From contig JAECUM010006780.1 of assembly GCA_016617855.1 (NCBI GenBank), positions 25,634-89,633 of the forward strand: a DNA stretch of 64,000 bases. Reading direction: 5' to 3'. A program made the position numbers and the translations under genes. Numbering within the stretch: the first letter of the stretch is position 1; each line of letters begins with the position of its first letter. This document shows positions 25,225 through 35,640 of the stretch, piece by piece. This stretch comes from Megalonaias nervosa (taxonomy: Eukaryota; Mollusca; Bivalvia; Unionida; Unionidae). The notes under the pieces were generated by a model. It made no database searches. It saw only the letters and a list, made by a program, of their open reading frames with translations, and was not told the DNA's origin.

Positions 25225-25625
25225 TAAAGTCATACGTACATACATACATACATACATACATACATACATACATGCATGCATGCATACATACATACACGCA
25301 TACACGCATGTATGTATGTATGTATGTATGTATGTATGTATGTATACAGCGACTGAATAAGAAAGTAACTGAACTGTTTCAAGATTAGTTAAACGATATT
25401 CTTATTAGAGATAAAAGTTCCAGGAAATGATTTTCAGGGGTCATACAATCACGGCATGCATACCGTATACATACATACATACATACATACATACATACAT
25501 ACATACTTGCATTCATGCATGCATACATGCATACTCGCATTCCTGAAAGCATGAATGTATGTATGTATGTATGTATGTATGTATGTATGTATGTATGTAT
25601 GTATGTATGTATGCAGAACACAGAC
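25225..25625. repeat. (ATAC)n / (GTAT)n inverted microsatellite clusters
   Basis: Runs of ATAC units at 25232-25290 and 25465-25505 each face GTAT runs at 25308-25345 and 25553-25612, so each pair can fold into a long cruciform. The unit between them contains CATGCATGCATGC-type palindromes. Confidence 0.9.
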
Positions 25626-25629
25626 ATTA

Positions 25630-26815
25630 GTGACTACCTAAAAGGAAACCATATTAGTTATACAGCAGTTGAATAAGAAAGTTCCTGGACTGTTTAAGGA
25701 TGAGTTAAACGCTATTATAAGTACAATCACGGTATGGATACCGTCAAAGGAACAAGGTGTCTGTATTTGAGGACAAATTCATTTTTGCATTGAGACTGAT
25801 AATGTTAACACAGTACCCTAAGCAATATATGCAGATGATTTCGCCGATGTCTTTAATTGTCCAGTCTGTGTTTTGTCAGTTAAAAGAAATAATGTCATTG
25901 CTGTACAAAATTCTTAAGTTGTCGAAAGAGGTTAACAACATGGACAGGTTGAGGTATTTAAAACTTTTTTTTTATCAATCTATTGAAATTGTGAGGTAGA
26001 GACATTGACACTCAGAAATGGTCAGCAGAGGTTAATAATATCGGGAGGTTGAGGTATTTAAAGATTTATAAAGAAGTTACGTGTTGACGCATATTTGTTT
26101 TGTTTAGATATGCATATCTATAACAATATCTTTTATAAAGTCCGCTGGGTGGGGGCGTATTAGATACAAATCCAATTTAGGACTTTTTCAAAAATTTCTG
26201 TAGCAGGATAGTTTCTGTTCATTCTGTGGACTATTTATTAATCTGTATAATTAAACATTACCAATGTATTTATATATGAACCCGCAATGATACATGTATA
26301 AATGCTTTCAAAAGTAATCATACCGACACTATCACATCCGGTTGAAAATTTGATTTATATGGCTTCGGAAGAAAAAAAAAAAAATTTTTTTTAAATTTTT
26401 GATCAACCGAATATTGTTAAATTACATTTTGATTATGGTATTCACCTCTTCGATGTATATGCATTAAATGTCATTGTATTTTGAAATCTGGGTCAGTGGC
26501 CTACGTTACTTAAACGCATTTATCTCCTATGTCTATAATAATTATGTGTGCATTAATAATACGTAGGATTCTGCCATTAACAGAACAAGAGGAAAGATTG
26601 CACCGCTTGTATACATTAAAAGAGACTTTTGCATTGGTTGTACCTAATATGTTTCAATTTGCAGCAGGAAATAGTTACATTGAATAAATGCATCGGCATA
26701 TGCGTACAGAGGATTTAGCAACAAGCTCTCTCCTGTGTAACAATAAACTTTAAACGGATGATTTTTACAAATCGACATAAACTAATCATGGAAATGATTC
26801 AAACTGATATAATGA
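25630..26815. other. non-coding stretch
   Basis: Low-complexity AT-rich sequence with a 60-70-bp duplicated phrase (GAGGTTAACAACATGGACAG / GAGGTTAATAATATCGGGAG) near 25930 and 26030. No gene. Confidence 0.45.
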
Positions 26816-26818
26816 GTT

Positions 26819-26820
26819 TG

Positions 26821-26915
<95 letters not shown>
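26819..26915. repeat. (TA)n(GA)n microsatellite
   Basis: Compound repeat of about 13 TA units followed by about 35 GA units. Confidence 0.95.
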
Positions 26916-26919
<4 letters not shown>

Positions 26920-27244
26920 AGTATGGTCATCTGCGTGAAGAGATACATTACTAGATAATATTCATGGGTAGGTGGGTGGTATTTTAGTATTTTTAATCTT
27001 TTCACATGTTATTTATTCCAACGAGGAAGCTGTCTGAATCCCATCCCTCGCCTCTCCCAGACGCTTAGAAAAGATCCAAGTCACTTAGGCATAAATCTTA
27101 AGCAACAGGATTGACGGCATTGTGTCCCTTACACTACGGTATCATTGGAGAGGGCCGCTCTGGTTAACTCTAAATATCCCCGCGTTTCCATAAGCCTCCT
27201 AACCCTTCCAGTGTACGCACAACGAGATTGTGATAGTTCTAGCT

Positions 27245-27790
27245 TGTAGCCCCCAACTGGTAAATATTGTTTTTGAGGCTGTTTGTTTGCTGCATATTGG
27301 TTTTGAGGCTGTTTGATTGGTCCACGTTGGTTTCGAGGCTGTTTGATTGGTCAACGTTTGTTATGAGGCTGCCTGATGGGTACATGTTGGCTTTAATGCT
27401 GCCTGATGGGTACATATTGGTTATGATGATGCCTGATGGGTACATGTTAGCTTTGAGGCTGCCTGATTAGTACATGCTGGCTTTAAAGCTGCCGGATTGG
27501 TACATGTTGGTTTTGAGGCTGCCTGATGGGTATATGTTCGTTTTGAGACTGCCTAATGTGAACATACTGGTTTCGAGGCTGCCTGATTGGTATATATTGG
27601 TTTTGAGGCAGCCTGATGGGTACGTTTTTGGTTTTGAGGACGCTTGATTGATACATGTTGGTTTTGAGGCTGCCTAAATGGTGCGTGTTGGTAATGACGC
27701 TGAGTACATATTGGTTTTGAGGCTGCCTATGGGTACATGTTGGTTATGAGGCTGCCTGATGGGTTTATTTTGGTTTTGAGGTTGCCTGAT
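27245..27790. repeat. 30-bp minisatellite (about 18 copies)
   Basis: The unit is close to TTTGAGGCTGCCTGATGGGT followed by ACATGTTGGT. The divisible-by-three unit makes long ORFs on both strands that are artefacts. Confidence 0.9.
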
Positions 27791-27884
27791 TGCCTTCCCG
27801 GTATAGAGATGACCCAGTGCTCCTGATACATGCAACTCTTGTTGTAGGGTGCAAAGAACGACGAATAGTTGCATGCTGTTCTAT

Positions 27885-28257
27885 AATAGTTTAGACAAGT
27901 CGTTATTTATTCTAATGTATCTAGGGGTTCTAGGGTATGCTATTCTTGAATAATTTAGACAGGTTTGGGCATCGCTATTAATTCTAATGTACCTAGGCCT
28001 TCTAGAGTACGCTATTCGTGAATAATTGAATCAGGTTTGGGTGTCGTTATTAATTCTAATGTATCTAGGACTTGTAGGGTATGCTATTCTTGATTGGTTT
28101 AGACTAGTTAGGTTGCATGTATTAATTCAAATGTATCTAGGGTATTTTATTCTTGAATAGTTTAGACTAGTTAGGTTGAAGCTATTAATTGGAATGTATC
28201 TAGGGTATGTTATTCTTCTAATGTTTAGACTATTTGGGTTGCAGCTATTAATTCGAA
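27885..28257. repeat. 63-72-bp tandem repeat, about six copies
   Basis: Units carry TAATGTATCTAGG, TATGCTATTCTTGAATA and TTTAGACAGGTTTGG. The spacing is 72 bp in the first copies and 63 bp in the last ones. The array ends exactly where the tubulin pseudo-exon begins. Confidence 0.8.
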
Positions 28258-28525
28258 TGTGTCTAAGCTTGGCTTTGCTACATCATTAGTTCCGGGTTCC
28301 AAGTCCACCAGCAGGCAATGGGGAACGTATTTTCCTTCTGATTCCATCCATCCTTTCCAGCTGAGGGTCATTCGCCGCTTGGGCTTCTCCTGTAGGATTT
28401 ATCCCATGTTCGTCCGAAATAACTTCCCAGAATTTGGTCCCTATTTGGTTCCCACACTGTCCCACCTGAATATGACCTATCTCCTTGATGTCGAGAACTT
28501 ACAAAGTGACCGGAGAGAAACTACC
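28258..28525 (-). pseudogene. decayed copy of the beta-tubulin first exon
   Basis: The minus strand reads [34 protein letters not shown] and NDPQLER before frameshifting. It is truncated by the adjoining tandem array. The start Met codon is ATC. Interestingly it keeps the consensus Trp and Gly ([11 protein letters not shown]) that the 23.3-kb copy has lost, so it was copied from, or diverged before, the altered version. Homology with the 23.3-kb locus continues about 90 bp upstream of the start, so it is a DNA duplication and not a processed pseudogene. Confidence 0.8.
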
Positions 28526-29009
28526 GTAACACAACTGAGCAGATGGGAGCACTTTCGTACCTGAGACAGGTAACTGTGTGAGCAGCACAGGGGCTAGACC
28601 GACCTAAGGGCGGCCAGACATGGGTGAAAATAGCGTAAAAAATATACAAGACCCTGTTTCAGTAACCAATCGTTCTAAGAAAGAACTTGTTATTGTTCCA
28701 GTTGTGCAATTTTGTGGCATCGTTGTTTTCTCCTGAATCAGAGAAGGCTGATTTTTCAGTCACTGGATGACCAAATCATAACAAAAAAAACCAATAACTA
28801 GTATTGACAAAAGATCTTGAATATGTATAATCTGACCTAAAAAATAGCAAAACAAAAGGAAGTGCCAGATATCAGGTTTAACAACTTTGGATATCTATTT
28901 AATCTTGTAATTGTTATATTTTTCTTTTTCTATTGTGTGTGAATACACGCCCAAGTGAATTGTTAAGAGCGAAAGGAAATTTTAAAGATTCAGAGGGTTT
29001 TCCAGGCTG

Positions 29010-29312
29010 AATTTTAGTTTGTTAATTGTAATCAAGTACACAAAACAAGTAAACCTCGGGTGCTTTAAAATCACCCTTATTTGGGTTCGGAGGGGTGGCC
29101 CAGGTAAGTGCACTTGGGTTAGTTTAATAAGTTTGCAGTTACCCATCCAACAATATTTCGTCTTTTTACATTGCATTGCGGGTATCCCCCCCCAACTATA
29201 ATAGCATCTGTCGCTGACGCTGACAATATGTCTACCGCGTTTTGGACTCGAACCCATGAAGTAGTTTCCACTGGTCAATTCGCCTTAACCATTTGGCCAC
29301 CGGACTCTTACA
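29010..29312 (-). mobile_element. tRNA-derived SINE, second family
   Basis: The minus-strand head GTCCGGTGGCCAAATGGTTA...GGGTTCGAGTCCAAAA resembles tRNA boxes A and B. A body of about 230 bp follows. It is a different family from the 3.7/34.6-kb SINE. No intact cloverleaf, so not called a tRNA gene. Confidence 0.6.
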
Positions 29313-29836
29313 AAAATATATGGCTGAAAAAATTAAATATATAACTATATTCACAGCGATATCAATACTTATTAACCAGACAGATACTGAACGTGCACAC
29401 GCATTTAGATCTTATAATTTATTTATCAAGTATTGTAGTATTTTAAAATGTATGTTTAATGTAACAGGTACAGATTTCTCTATAGAGTGTGTTGTGAAAT
29501 ATACGATTATAGATTTTTGCCTCAATTGTAAATCCCAGTGAGTTATTAATAACGGATAGGTAGATTTAGCGCGGTCAGACACATGACTAGGTAATGTATA
29601 AATAGTTGGGAATCCCACGTGCCAATTATTAGCGATAGGTATATTTATTGCAGTCAAACACGTGACGTGGGTATGGCTAAATTGTGAGTAGATTTGAGAT
29701 TCCGGCAATTCATTGTAGTTGGAAAAAATACGTTACGTTACTGTAATACAGTAAAACCTTGTATATCTGACGACTTAGTGATCTTTAATTAAATCGTTGT
29801 TGTATAATAATAATAATGAGTGATTTGGCGCTTACC

Positions 29837-30826
29837 ATGGAATCCCATACAGCAAAATAGCTCGACAATGACTTGATGCAATTAAGAAGTATCGTCCAGT
29901 TTGTGATTCTGTAAAACAGCAGTTGCAATAACGCCGGGAAGCTCTTGTGGAATTTACAGAGGGTACAGTACAGTCTTTAAACCAATTGCCTAACCAACAA
30001 AAATAATTGTTACAGCGACTGAGGCAACACAAAAAACTCTTGACATTACCTTCTGATATTGCTGGCCGTCTTCAACCACCTCCATCACCAATTCAACCAC
30101 CACCACCAACGCCACATAGAGATACAACTAACATAATATATAAATTTACTGAGGGGGTATTGCCTCTATCAGGGATCCAGACCAAGTATTTGATATTTCT
30201 GCGTATATATATAGTATTAGAGATCGATACTTAAAACCTGAGCATGCTTAGATAATGAAATCCGCCGATTGGGTCAAAGATGTATATCGGATTGCTATTA
30301 ATACTCAGCTAGTCAGAAAGGACGACAATGACTTTGAAATCTTTAAAAAGCAGTAGATCAATATGCTGCAAGAGTAGAATCGGAAAGGGAAACAAAACAA
30401 GAAGAATGATGCGTCAATCTGAAAGAGCGAGAGAAGAAAGAAAAAACTATGTCTGAAACAACGAAGGTAAAGAGAAAAGCTGAGTCAAAGTCACAGCGGC
30501 AGCGCTCTTCAGAACCACAACTAGAACCTCCTAAAGGGGCAACCGGAAGTGGCCTCGCCACTCGCGGTCGACGTCGTAGGAAACAAGGTGGTAATCTGAT
30601 CGCTGAATCGCCGGTGATTCAGGATAAACTTTGTCCCAATAATATCCTCGCTGATGTTGATCGATTAGATATTTCTAATTCGTGGAAGACGAGCTGCAAC
30701 AATCCCCACGAAATCATTATTGAAGTAGCCGCTATTTGTCAGCGTTTATTTACCGGTGGCGTCATGGAAAGTAACGTTTATCGGGCGCTGATCGATGAAA
30801 TTTCCGACGATTACCACAGTGAGTGA
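29837..30826 (+). pseudogene. family A coiled-coil protein, broken
   Basis: It starts MESHTAK then hits a stop. Several more stops follow before an open tail from 30449. The middle is Pro-rich (PPPSPIQPPPPTP), then Lys/Glu/Arg-rich coiled coil. The tail ends in EIIIEVAAICQRLFTGGVME and YRALIDEISDDYHSE, matching the right copy and also the family B gene at 37297-38597 (TGSGI ... AGN ... EI.NE...I...L...Y..L). The tail is joined in frame to the coiled-coil part here, supporting one ancestral gene. No known function. A virion-internal or scaffold role would be a guess. Confidence 0.6.
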
Positions 30827-30854
30827 TCAATTAGATTGGGGATAACAAAATAAC

Positions 30855-31191
30855 ATGATTATACACAATACCCAACGTGGACCTGAAAGCGTCAGGGTGA
30901 TAAATTCACTATTAGCGGTTTATAAAATGATCTACAGAAATGGATCTCGGCGATATTATTCAAGGTTAATTTAGAAAGATGGCCCCAAAAGCTATCCCGA
31001 TTGCAGAACAATTCTGCATGAAAGTCATCGAAGTTGTTCGTGATAAGGGTATTGGCACTATTGGTAATGTTGCTGGTAAAGCATTCTTGGCGATCAAAGA
31101 CAGATTCGCACGATTAGTACGACGAAATCCACAGCAGAATGTGAAGCATTCCAGCGCAAGCATTCCAGTAAAACTGCCCAGCACCGAAGTG
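30855..31191 (+). pseudogene. family A small basic amphipathic protein, frameshifted
   Basis: It starts MIIHNTQRG and is frameshifted near 30965. It resumes as APKAIPIAEQFCMKVIEVVR...AFLAIKDRFARLVRR. Such short basic, Gly/Ala-rich amphipathic proteins sit next to the capsid gene in many Polintons and could be pVI- or core-like. This is inference. Compared with the right copy, a 1-nt insertion just before the capsid ATG removes the stop codon, so the frame now runs on into the capsid N-terminus, ending at 31317. Confidence 0.55.
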
Positions 31192-32811
31192 ATGCCACCA
31201 AGTGTCAGCAAAATAATAAATCAAGCTGCAAATGAGCTGTTGAAAGAATTAGCTAGTGGGCCATCTCTGACAAAACAAGAGAGGAAAAAATATAACCGCA
31301 AACCTAATATCGGGTAGTTGTCTTGCCCGTCGTCGTCGCTGATCAACCACTTATTGATCAGTGTTAGAACATCGTTTGAAACTGCAGCGAATATTATAAA
31401 AATATTCAAGCGTGTGTCTGATCCCTCATTTGACACGGATGCACCAGTACTCAAGGATGAGTCGGTGCGTGATTATCAATATTATTCTTATGAAGCACGA
31501 GAACCAGACCAAGGTGGACGAATCGAATTACAAGTCCAAGATACATCAAGGTATTTCTTGCCCGCCGAGGCATTTATTGAAGTTTATGGTTAACTTGTGA
31601 AAAAGGATACCTCATATGCAGCAAATGTACGTTGTGAATTCGTTAACAATGCTATTATGGCGTTGTTTAACAGTGCCAGATATATCGTTGATGGTAGGAA
31701 AAACGAAGCATGCCTTGATAACGTTGATGTTGCTACGACAATTATCGGTCTTGCAAGATATTCCGATGACTATTCAGGTCCTCCAGTCCGTCTATGATAT
31801 TGTTGACGGTCATTATTGACCACCCCGACGATAGGCAGTATCTCATGGTACAATTAACACAGGCTAGCACTGTTGATCCTCAACCAGCTGGAATGATACC
31901 CCGACCAGGGCTTGGTGGTAATGCGACAATGCAGAGCACTAATCAAGAATTCAGCCTGGGATTTGCAGCACGACGATCTCAGGTTAACGCGGATGGAGGA
32001 TTTTCATGCGTGATACCGTTGTCACGTATCTTCGGATTCTGCAGGTTTGTTAGAAAAGTTATCATCGGATCCAAACATACGGTTGCACTGGTTTGAATTG
32101 CCACAGACAACGATGTTATCTGGAGTGTTGGGATTGGTGGGGGTGGTGCTGGTAAAGTAACACTAACAAAAGTAACATTATGATTGCCAACGATGACTCC
32201 GTCGTTGGCAGAAGAACAACGATTATTATCGTTCATGAATAGTGGTGGTAAATCAACGCTGTCGTGGCTGACAATGACCACAGACACAGCTCAAAGCACA
32301 GCAGGAATATTTTCAAGGCTGATCTCATCACAGCAGGGAATATCAGCACCACGACACATATTCGTGGCATTTCAGCGTGCCACCAGGTATAACGATCAGA
32401 CAGCAAACGCAATGGTGTTTGACAGATTAGCGGTGTCTACGATTTCGCTGAGGATAAATGTACATCAAGAACCATCCGAAGACATAATACTGAATTTGAC
32501 CAAAACAACGTTGCACGGTCGTGTCAACGTTTGATGAGATTTATGGGGTATGATCAGAATGTCGATTCCGGCCTGCAGAAATCTCAGAGGGATTTCTCGA
32601 CGTTGTATCCGATTTATTATTTGTCGTTGGAACATGACATGTGGATTTATTCAGACAGTCAGTCGTTGACGTACACGTGCTAGCTATTGTTGGTCCTGCT
32701 CCAGCTGGTGTTTACAGAGCAATCGCTGTTATATTGTCAGATAAAACAATGCTGCTTGAAGGTATTGGTGGACGAATGAGAGTCGTTGATGTGCCCGTAG
32801 AAAACATGTAA
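31192..32811 (+). pseudogene. family A major capsid protein, broken
   Basis: It starts MPPSVSKIINQAANE and ends PVENM. Blocks shared with the right copy are VRDYQYYSYEAR, GRIELQVQDTSRYFLPAEAF, VNNAIMALFNSARYI, NVDVATTIIGLARYSDDYS, GFCRFVRKVIIGSKHTV and APRHIFVAFQ. The pattern fits the double-jelly-roll capsid of Polintons, including the ...PRxxFVAFQ block of the second barrel. In-frame stops occur at 31591-31593 and 31795-31797, and there are several frameshifts, so no capsid can be made. In virions this protein would form the hexamer-type capsomers. Confidence 0.7.
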
Positions 32812-32861
32812 TTGGATCGCAAGCGATCTGTAATTAGATCATTCATGATATCATGATGTGA
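32812..32861. promoter_or_regulatory. palindromic spacer between capsid and PX genes
   Basis: A run of small perfect palindromes: GGATCGCAAGCGATC (hairpin) and TCATGATATCATGA. The right copy has a different palindrome, GATCACCCGTGATC, at the same place. The position suggests a transcription terminator, processing hairpin or regulatory site. Function not known. Confidence 0.4.
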
Positions 32862-33305
32862 TATCATCACTTCAATGTTACACCTGGTCAGATTAAAAAA
32901 CTGCAATCCGCATCGAAGAAGAATTCTGAGGCAAAAATTACTCTGAAATCAGCCGCGTTGCAGGGTCCAAATAAATTATCGCTGACTGAACGTCAATTCA
33001 AACACTACAATGACTCCAAGAAATCAAAATCTGGCGTTCGACTTGATCTTTCTGTGAATGCGATCAGCGACACAACAAAGACCGGTGATATATTCCCACT
33101 GCTAGCGGCGATACCAGCGCTAACTGCAGCCGCAGCTCCAGGTGTTGAAAAAGCAGATGCACTTGGTGCTATTGTAACAGCTGACGGCATGGCACTGAAA
33201 AAAGCAAGAGGACATGGAGTGTCCCGACACGACATAAACACCTCCAAGAAAAGGACGGGGTCTAAGATTACCAGGAACGCGGTATGGTCAATTTCTGAGA
33301 CTCCC
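32862..33305 (+). CDS. family A PX-like hydrophobic protein, fused in frame to protease
   Basis: The open frame contains NKLSLTERQFKHYNDSKKSK, then a Gly/Ala/Leu-rich membrane-type segment (GDIFPLLAAIPALTAAAAPG) and a basic tail. This matches the short Polinton protein next to the protease, often compared with adenovirus PX. The likely ATG at 32856 is followed at once by TGA, so the normal start is gone. The frame runs without a stop into the protease, unlike in the right copy. Confidence 0.5.
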
Positions 33306-33752
33306 ATGTCCAATTTTGATTTACTTGACGCTACTCGGCGATTAAACATAACAAACTTCAGAGGTGTTTTCGTAAGTGATCAATTACCGGTAAAACCCAG
33401 CCATGTTGAAACCGGTATCAGTAATCTCGATGGACGTTCTGGTCCAGGTACTCATTCGGTTGCATACGCGGTTGACCCACGTAGCGTTGTTTATTTTGAT
33501 TCATACGGACTGGCACCACCGAAAGAATTTTTACAGTATATCAGCAGAGCGCAAAACACTCCAATCTGGTATTCAACATTACCAACAAAAACATTAACGG
33601 ATACATCTATATGCGGTCCAGAAGTACTTGCTGTCCTTAACACCGTGTCAGGTCATCAGGACCTCCGCATAAAGTCGTGCACGAATACACAAGTAGTCGT
33701 TTTAAACAGGTTAGTGATTTATAATGGAAGATATTTACGGAAGATCTTCTAG
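33306..33752 (+). CDS. family A adenain-like cysteine protease, open but altered
   Basis: From MSNFDLLDATRRLNITNF it matches Polinton proteases of the adenovirus C5/Ulp1-like type: FRGVFVSDQLP, GTHSVAYAVDPRSVVYFDSYG (catalytic His, then Asp region) and ICGPEVLAVL (catalytic Cys). The usual GTHWV Trp is Ser. The frame is open to 33752, but the last 30 residues differ from the right copy, suggesting a late frameshift. Its ancestral job would be processing capsid precursors. Whether it is still active is doubtful. Confidence 0.7.
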   Translation: MSNFDLLDATRRLNITNFRGVFVSDQLPVKPSHVETGISNLDGRSGPGTHSVAYAVDPRSVVYFDSYGLAPPKEFLQYISRAQNTPIWYSTLPTKTLTDTSICGPEVLAVLNTVSGHQDLRIKSCTNTQVVVLNRLVIYNGRYLRKIF

Positions 33753-34144
33753 TCGCAAATGCCCAGGTGAAGTTGATCTGGCTGCATAGCAAGGACGGTT
33801 AAAGACGAGCGATATTAAGTGGGCCGATATTATCCTGCGAGTTTTAGGTGCAACCAACGATAACATCGTGGTATTTACCGGCGGCGGAAAAATAAAAAAA
33901 AAATCTCGAATATATCAATTGCAGAGTTTCGTAGATATGTTTCTATATCTGATTGTTCAATGACTGGTTTACACGTCATGACTGGAAATAGAATTGCTGG
34001 TTTGGGAGAACCGAAATTAGCCGATGACGCGGCCACGAAGAAGTACTTGGACGACAGTAATACCGCGATAAGTACCTCGTTAATAACAACGAGTGTTAGA
34101 TTAACTACATTACGGTCTGATTTTTTTGAAACCCAATGGTTGTG
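33724..34144 (+). pseudogene. family A fibre-like protein, broken and truncated
   Basis: It begins MEDIYGRSSSRKCPGEVD, overlapping the end of the protease frame, and has a stop within 25 codons. An open frame at the end keeps one fibre repeat (MTGNRIAGLGEPKLADDAAT, KKYLDDSN), followed by the break of the element. Confidence 0.6.
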
Positions 34145-34560
34145 AAAACTAAACTTAAAGTGTTTCTTTCGTTTTGCTTTGCGTATCTACAACCTCTCGT
34201 TTAATTTTATGCTGTTAACTGATTTTCATTATAGTTTTTATTGCTGATTTGTAAAACTCGTTTTGATCCTTATTAAAAAATGTTTTCGGACAATGTCAAA
34301 ACATTCTTCAAGTTCATCTAGTATAATAAAATGTTGGATTTGTTAAAGTTGTATGGGCTGCTATGTCGATAATTCCCAATCTCGTATGCAGTCAAACAAG
34401 AAAGCATTTCCAGTCGATATTTGACATTAAGTGACTGAAAATGATTTCCATTGAATAGTATCGTACTATGAACACATTTTCCCCCACCCCATTTTGTTGT
34501 CAATCTGTGTGGATATCCTGCTGTCTTGGTTACCACCTTTAATCACTCCAGAAGCCATTT
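34145..34560. other. junction spacer between family A left copy and SINE
   Basis: AT-rich sequence with no recognised gene. It marks where the family A copy is lost. Confidence 0.4.
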
Positions 34561-34561
34561 C

Positions 34562-34765
34562 CAGTTCTTATATTATGGCTCTCAGCATTAAGAGGTTAGT
34601 GTTAGGACTGGTCAGCCTGGTGTCAGGATAATGTGACTTGGTGGGACATGATGCCCCATGTTTGCGGCATGATGCCTCTGTGCTAGACATCACGATAAAG
34701 TACCACACTGCAGACATCGTAGCAATATGACTAAAAATTGCTAAAGCTACGTTAAAAATCCAATT
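34562..34765 (+). mobile_element. truncated copy of the 3.7-kb SINE plus (CA)n tail
   Basis: It shares CTCTCAGCATTAAGAGGTTA, AGTGTTAGGACTGGTCAGCC and GGATAATGTGACTTGGTGGG with the minus-strand SINE at 3695-4003 but lacks the tRNA head. It ends ...GCTACGTTAAAAATCCAA, directly followed by a CT/CA microsatellite at 34768-34820. Confidence 0.75.
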
Positions 34766-35091
34766 TTTTTCTCTCTCTCTTACTCATACACACACACACA
34801 CACAGACACACACACACATCAATAGTTAGTCCTATTTCTCCTTATCAGTCACAAATCTCCGTATATCATAAAAAATGTCGGTCATTCAACTTAAAGAGAT
34901 CAATGTGCCCATTTGATATGGTAGAGGTAGATATATATGGGTTCTGGCTCATTTTCCTCTGGGAAGGCTCACCTATGCTATTTTGATATGGGTTCTGGCT
35001 CACTTGTCGTTGATCGATGACCGGTTCTGGCGCAGTTGTCACGGGGTTAATGCGGTTTTCATATTTGAGGTGTAATTGTAGTATAGTAAGG

Positions 35092-35541
35092 ATGTCTCTT
35101 CTGTGTTATCCATGGCACGTAGACAAGTTGGGGTTGAGCGAGAAGAGCCGTGAACCAAAGTTTGAATTAAGTGAGAAGGAGTCAAAGGTGTGGTTGAAGC
35201 GTGCGAAGGTGCTAATAGCGTATGCAAATAAGGATCTGAGTTATATGCCTGATATGATTTATTGCAAAGAGAGTGAAGATGAGGAGGACGAGGAGTTGGT
35301 GAAGCGTAGTCACCGACATCAACGTCCAGTGCATCGTTACAATCAGCGGTATTACATCCGAAATAAGCTGAAGCGTTTTCATTTGACAGAGCCCCAGCGA
35401 AACGAGTTTGATTACTGGTTGAATAAAGTGACTCGAATACACTTGGGTCTGGTCGAGTATGCGTCAAAATGTAAAACTGTGTCCGGAAAGAGCTTGATGG
35501 AACAGTATGAGAAGATTGTTTCGGAGGCGTTGTCAAGCTAG
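35092..35541 (+). CDS. intact 149-residue ORF, unknown
   Basis: Starts MSLLCYPWHVDKLGLSEKSR and is open to a stop at 35541. It has an acidic patch (KESEDEEDEELVKR), then a basic/His/aromatic stretch (HRYNQRYYIRNKLKRF) and a helical C-terminus. No family recognised. It is unusual in being undamaged at the edge of a badly damaged element. It may be a chance ORF opposite the damaged chromodomain region. The composition argues weakly for a real protein. Confidence 0.4.
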   Translation: MSLLCYPWHVDKLGLSEKSREPKFELSEKESKVWLKRAKVLIAYANKDLSYMPDMIYCKESEDEEDEELVKRSHRHQRPVHRYNQRYYIRNKLKRFHLTEPQRNEFDYWLNKVTRIHLGLVEYASKCKTVSGKSLMEQYEKIVSEALSS

Positions 35542-35640
35542 TCAAGGAAGCGGTGGGAATACACGAGTTGAGTTGTTCAGGATAGCCAAACCACTTAACG
35601 AGCAAATTTTTTTTACCTCGGGTTGAGATGATTTTTTTTG
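35525..35640 (-). pseudogene. chromodomain-like tail of a Polinton integrase (fragment)
   Basis: The minus-strand frame reads KKNLLVKWFGYPEQLNSCIP, the LVKW.GYP..xNSW(I/V)P pattern found at the C-terminus of Polinton integrases (chromodomain). The normal Trp is Cys. No catalytic core (DDE) is present. It follows the truncated capsid gene directly in another frame, so the two were probably brought together by a deletion. Confidence 0.5.

Larger units (their letters stand above)
29837..34144 (+). mobile_element. Polinton/Maverick relic, family A, left copy
   Basis: A plus-strand gene array, collinear with the minus-strand array at 54224-47647. Order: coiled-coil protein, small basic protein, major capsid, PX-like protein, cysteine protease, fibre-like protein. 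It stops inside the fibre gene, so the right part is missing. No terminal inverted repeat, integrase or polymerase was found. Nearly every gene is interrupted. Homology to the right copy begins near 29790, a few tens of bases before the first ATG. Confidence 0.8.

Noticed and set aside
25232..25612. CRISPR-like array
   Set aside because: The repeats are simple tetranucleotide microsatellites without spacers, in an animal genome.
27239..27874. ORFs with repeats such as NMYPSGS or LPDGYML
   Set aside because: Translations of a 30-bp minisatellite open on both strands.
29240..29312. tRNA gene
   Set aside because: Same reasoning: tRNA-like promoter of a SINE with mismatched arms.
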